From contig JABJES010000053.1 in the NCBI GenBank assembly GCA_018663165.1, positions 1 to 7,789 of the forward strand: a stretch of DNA of 7,789 bases, in the 5' to 3' direction. Positions within the stretch are counted from its first letter, which is position 1, and every line of letters begins with the position of its first letter. Positions 6,187 through 7,789 of this stretch are shown one piece after another. The stretch comes from Rhodospirillaceae bacterium (GTDB taxonomy: Bacteria; Pseudomonadota; Alphaproteobacteria; UBA11136). Position numbers and translations under genes: made by a program. The notes under the pieces are model-generated. The model had not been told where the DNA came from. It searched no databases and was given only the letters and a program-made list of their open reading frames with translations.

Positions 6187-7110
6187 TCATCCCCCCACCA
6201 TCAACGTTGCATCAACGATCATAATTACGAAGAGGAGGAAAAGATAAAGAATGGAGAAGCCGAACATACGGCGCGCACTGGCATCATTATGATCGACATT
6301 GACCCGCCAGGCCTGCCACAGGAAGACCATCCCGAGAAGTGCCGCGCTGATCCCATACAGAGCGCCGACAAAGCCGAGGAAATAAGGTGAAAGCGTTACC
6401 GGTACCAGCAGAACCGTGTAGAGCATAATAAGCCGACGGGTTTCCTTGTCCCCGGCGACGACCGGCATCATCGGCACACCGGCCTTGGCGTAATCGCCAC
6501 AGCGATAAAGAGAGAGCGCCCAGAAATGGGGCGGAGTCCACATGAAGATGATGGCGAACAGAGACAGAGACGCCAGTGAAACATCGCCAGTCACCGCCGC
6601 CCAGCCGATCATCGGCGGGAAAGCCCCCGACGCGCCGCCAATAACGATATTCTGCGGCGTCCGGCGCTTGAGCCAGATGGTATAGATGAAAACATAAAAA
6701 CAGATGGTCAGCGCCAAAAGCGCCGCCGCCACGTAATTCACCGCCAGCCCCATTATGGCCACCGAACCCACTGAAAGCACAACGCCAAAGCCCAGCGCTG
6801 TAGCCGGGTCCATACGGTGTTTAGGCAAAGGGCGGTTCATGGTCCGTGACATATGAGCGTCAATATCACGGTCGTACCACATGTTGATGGCGCCGGACGC
6901 CCCGGCCCCGATGGCGATACAGAGAATGGCGATAGCGGCCAACACAGGATGCATATGGCCCGGGGCAAGATATAGACCGGCAAAGCCGGTGAAGACGACA
7001 AGCGACATCACCCGCGGCTTGAGCAGGACAACAAAATCCCCGAGCCGGGGACCGTCCTCATGGACGGCCTCCGACTGGGAATTTGCCATATTGACCGAGG
7101 TCTGGGACAT
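6187..7110 (-). CDS. ctaB: Protoheme IX farnesyltransferase (heme O synthase)
   Basis: Polytopic UbiA-family prenyltransferase that attaches a farnesyl group to heme B, giving heme O, which heme A synthase then oxidises to heme A for aa3 oxidase. The 307-residue length is typical. The first aspartate-rich motif is NMWYDRDIDAHMSRTMNRPL, with N76, D80 and D84 arranged as N-x3-D-x3-D and R89 and R93 after it. The second conserved loop is DYAKAGVPMMPVVAGDKET (206-224), and TPPHFWALSLYR (192-203) is also a family block. Around nine hydrophobic spans are visible. The start at 7110 is clear: an AGGAGG site lies 5 bases upstream, and a longer in-frame reading from 7176 would overlap the end of subunit I and carry an unlikely polar extension. 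It begins 40 bases after the ctaD stop. No heme A synthase gene is in the window. Confidence 0.97.
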   Translation of the reverse strand: MSQTSVNMANSQSEAVHEDGPRLGDFVVLLKPRVMSLVVFTGFAGLYLAPGHMHPVLAAIAILCIAIGAGASGAINMWYDRDIDAHMSRTMNRPLPKHRMDPATALGFGVVLSVGSVAIMGLAVNYVAAALLALTICFYVFIYTIWLKRRTPQNIVIGGASGAFPPMIGWAAVTGDVSLASLSLFAIIFMWTPPHFWALSLYRCGDYAKAGVPMMPVVAGDKETRRLIMLYTVLLVPVTLSPYFLGFVGALYGISAALLGMVFLWQAWRVNVDHNDASARRMFGFSILYLFLLFVIMIVDATLMVGG

Positions 7111-7115
7111 CAAGT

Positions 7116-7121
7116 CCTCCT
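7116..7121 (-). promoter_or_regulatory. Ribosome binding site of ctaB
   Basis: A perfect AGGAGG on the minus strand, 5 bases before the ATG at 7110. It decides the ctaB start against the longer in-frame reading that begins at 7176 inside the end of ctaD. Confidence 0.8.
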
Positions 7122-7150
7122 GCCCTGTCTTAAGCGCGCTACCAAAGTCC

Positions 7151-7789
7151 TTACTTGAACTTCGGCAGTTCCTCATAACAATGAAACGGTGGCGGTGAGC
7201 TTAAGGTCCACTCGAGAGTGTTAGCCCCTTCGCCCCAGTAATTATCCGCAACCTTTTCCTTCGAGGTGAACGTCTTGTAGACGACATACAGGAACAACAG
7301 GGCACCAAAGGCCGAAACATAAGCCCCGATGCTTGAAATCATGTTCCAGCCGGCAAAGGCGTCCGGATAATCAGGGATACGCCGCGGCATCCCCGAAAGA
7401 CCAGAGAAATGCATCGGGAAGAAGGTCAGATTGACCCCGATAAACGTCACCCAGAAATGAGCCTGGCCCAGTTTTTCGGGATATTGGTGACCACTCATCT
7501 TGCCAATCCAGTAATAGAAGCCGGCAAAGATGGAGAACAGCGCCCCCATGGACATGGTGTAATGGAAATGGCCAACCACGTAATACGTATCATGGAGGGC
7601 GATATCCATGCCCGCATTGGCCAGAACAACACCGGTAACACCGCCGACGGTAAACAGGAAGATCATCCCCAAGGCGAACAGCATCGGTGTCTTATACGTA
7701 ATTGACCCTCCCCACATGGTGGCAAGCCAACTAAATATCTTCACACCCGTGGGTACCGCGATCACCATCGTCGCGCCGACAAAGTAGGC
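7151..7789 (-). CDS. ctaD: Cytochrome c oxidase subunit I, C-terminal 212 residues (5' end outside window)
   Basis: Catalytic heme-copper subunit of aa3-type oxidase, which reduces O2 to water and pumps protons across the inner membrane. The frame is open to the window edge and starts AYFVGATMVIAVPTGVKIFS, matching the middle of subunit I; about 300 N-terminal residues are missing. Visible functional residues, numbered from the window edge: the K-channel lysine K17 in PTGVKIFSW, the Mg/Mn ligands H66 and D67 in HDTYY, the heme a3 ligand H74 and heme a ligand H76 in VVGHFHYTMSMGA, and the Arg pair for heme propionates in SGMPRRIPDYPDAF. The position before H74 is Gly where the bovine protein has Ala. 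The C-terminus TLEWTLSSPPPFHCYEELPK is the usual bacterial ending. The frame has no interruption. The CuB histidines and D-channel lie outside the window and cannot be checked. It heads the run of oxidase genes here. Confidence 0.97.
   Translation of the reverse strand, partial: AYFVGATMVIAVPTGVKIFSWLATMWGGSITYKTPMLFALGMIFLFTVGGVTGVVLANAGMDIALHDTYYVVGHFHYTMSMGALFSIFAGFYYWIGKMSGHQYPEKLGQAHFWVTFIGVNLTFFPMHFSGLSGMPRRIPDYPDAFAGWNMISSIGAYVSAFGALLFLYVVYKTFTSKEKVADNYWGEGANTLEWTLSSPPPFHCYEELPKFK

Noticed and set aside
7133..7140. Palindrome AGCGCGCT between ctaD and ctaB, considered as a terminator stem
   Set aside because: It has no loop of useful size and no T-run after it; the gap is short and the genes belong to one operon.
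7111..7176. N-terminal extension of ctaB starting at 7176
   Set aside because: It would overlap the end of ctaD, and a perfect AGGAGG sits 5 bases before the ATG at 7110.

Overview
This 7.8 kb window is a compact, entirely minus-strand stretch of a bacterial chromosome. It carries the downstream part of an aa3-type cytochrome c oxidase (cox/cta) operon, followed by two less expected genes and then threonine synthase. The gene order subunit I - heme O synthase - small membrane protein - CtaG - subunit III - DUF983 - SURF1, with thrC close by, together with the sequence style of the proteins, points to an alphaproteobacterium. A Rhodospirillales-like or related lineage is my inference; no rRNA or other taxonomic marker is present.

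Transcription runs from high to low coordinates. At 7789-7151 is the C-terminal part of subunit I (ctaD/coxA), with the heme and Mg ligands and the K-channel lysine visible. Next are ctaB (7110-6187), a 43-codon single-span membrane protein (6185-6054) in the CoxF position, ctaG/cox11 (6057-5422), subunit III coxC/ctaE (5361-4528), a DUF983 zinc-ribbon membrane protein (4489-4130) and SURF1 (4146-3391). Then come an M32 family metallocarboxypeptidase (3360-1861), an unrecognised secreted beta-rich protein with a Cys-Gly-Cys motif (1822-1046), and the first 317 residues of threonine synthase (953-1, GTG start).

The oxidase genes form one functional unit. CtaD and CoxC are structural subunits; CtaB makes heme O, the precursor of heme A. 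CtaG delivers copper to the CuB site of subunit I, and SURF1 assists heme a3 insertion or assembly. The small protein and the DUF983 protein are conserved-looking accessories with no firmly established role. Gaps between genes are 1 to 92 bases, several genes overlap or are stop/start coupled, and no rho-independent terminator is visible, so one polycistronic unit reaching at least into the M32 and secreted-protein genes is plausible. The 92-base gap before thrC is the largest and the most likely place for a separate promoter.

I see no mobile element, CRISPR array, RNA gene or long repeat, and no gene-free stretch over 300 bases. I do not see a clearly undescribed system here. The best candidates for a second look are the secreted Cys-Gly-Cys protein and its M32 neighbour, which sit between the oxidase assembly genes and thrC, and the easily missed 43-residue membrane protein.
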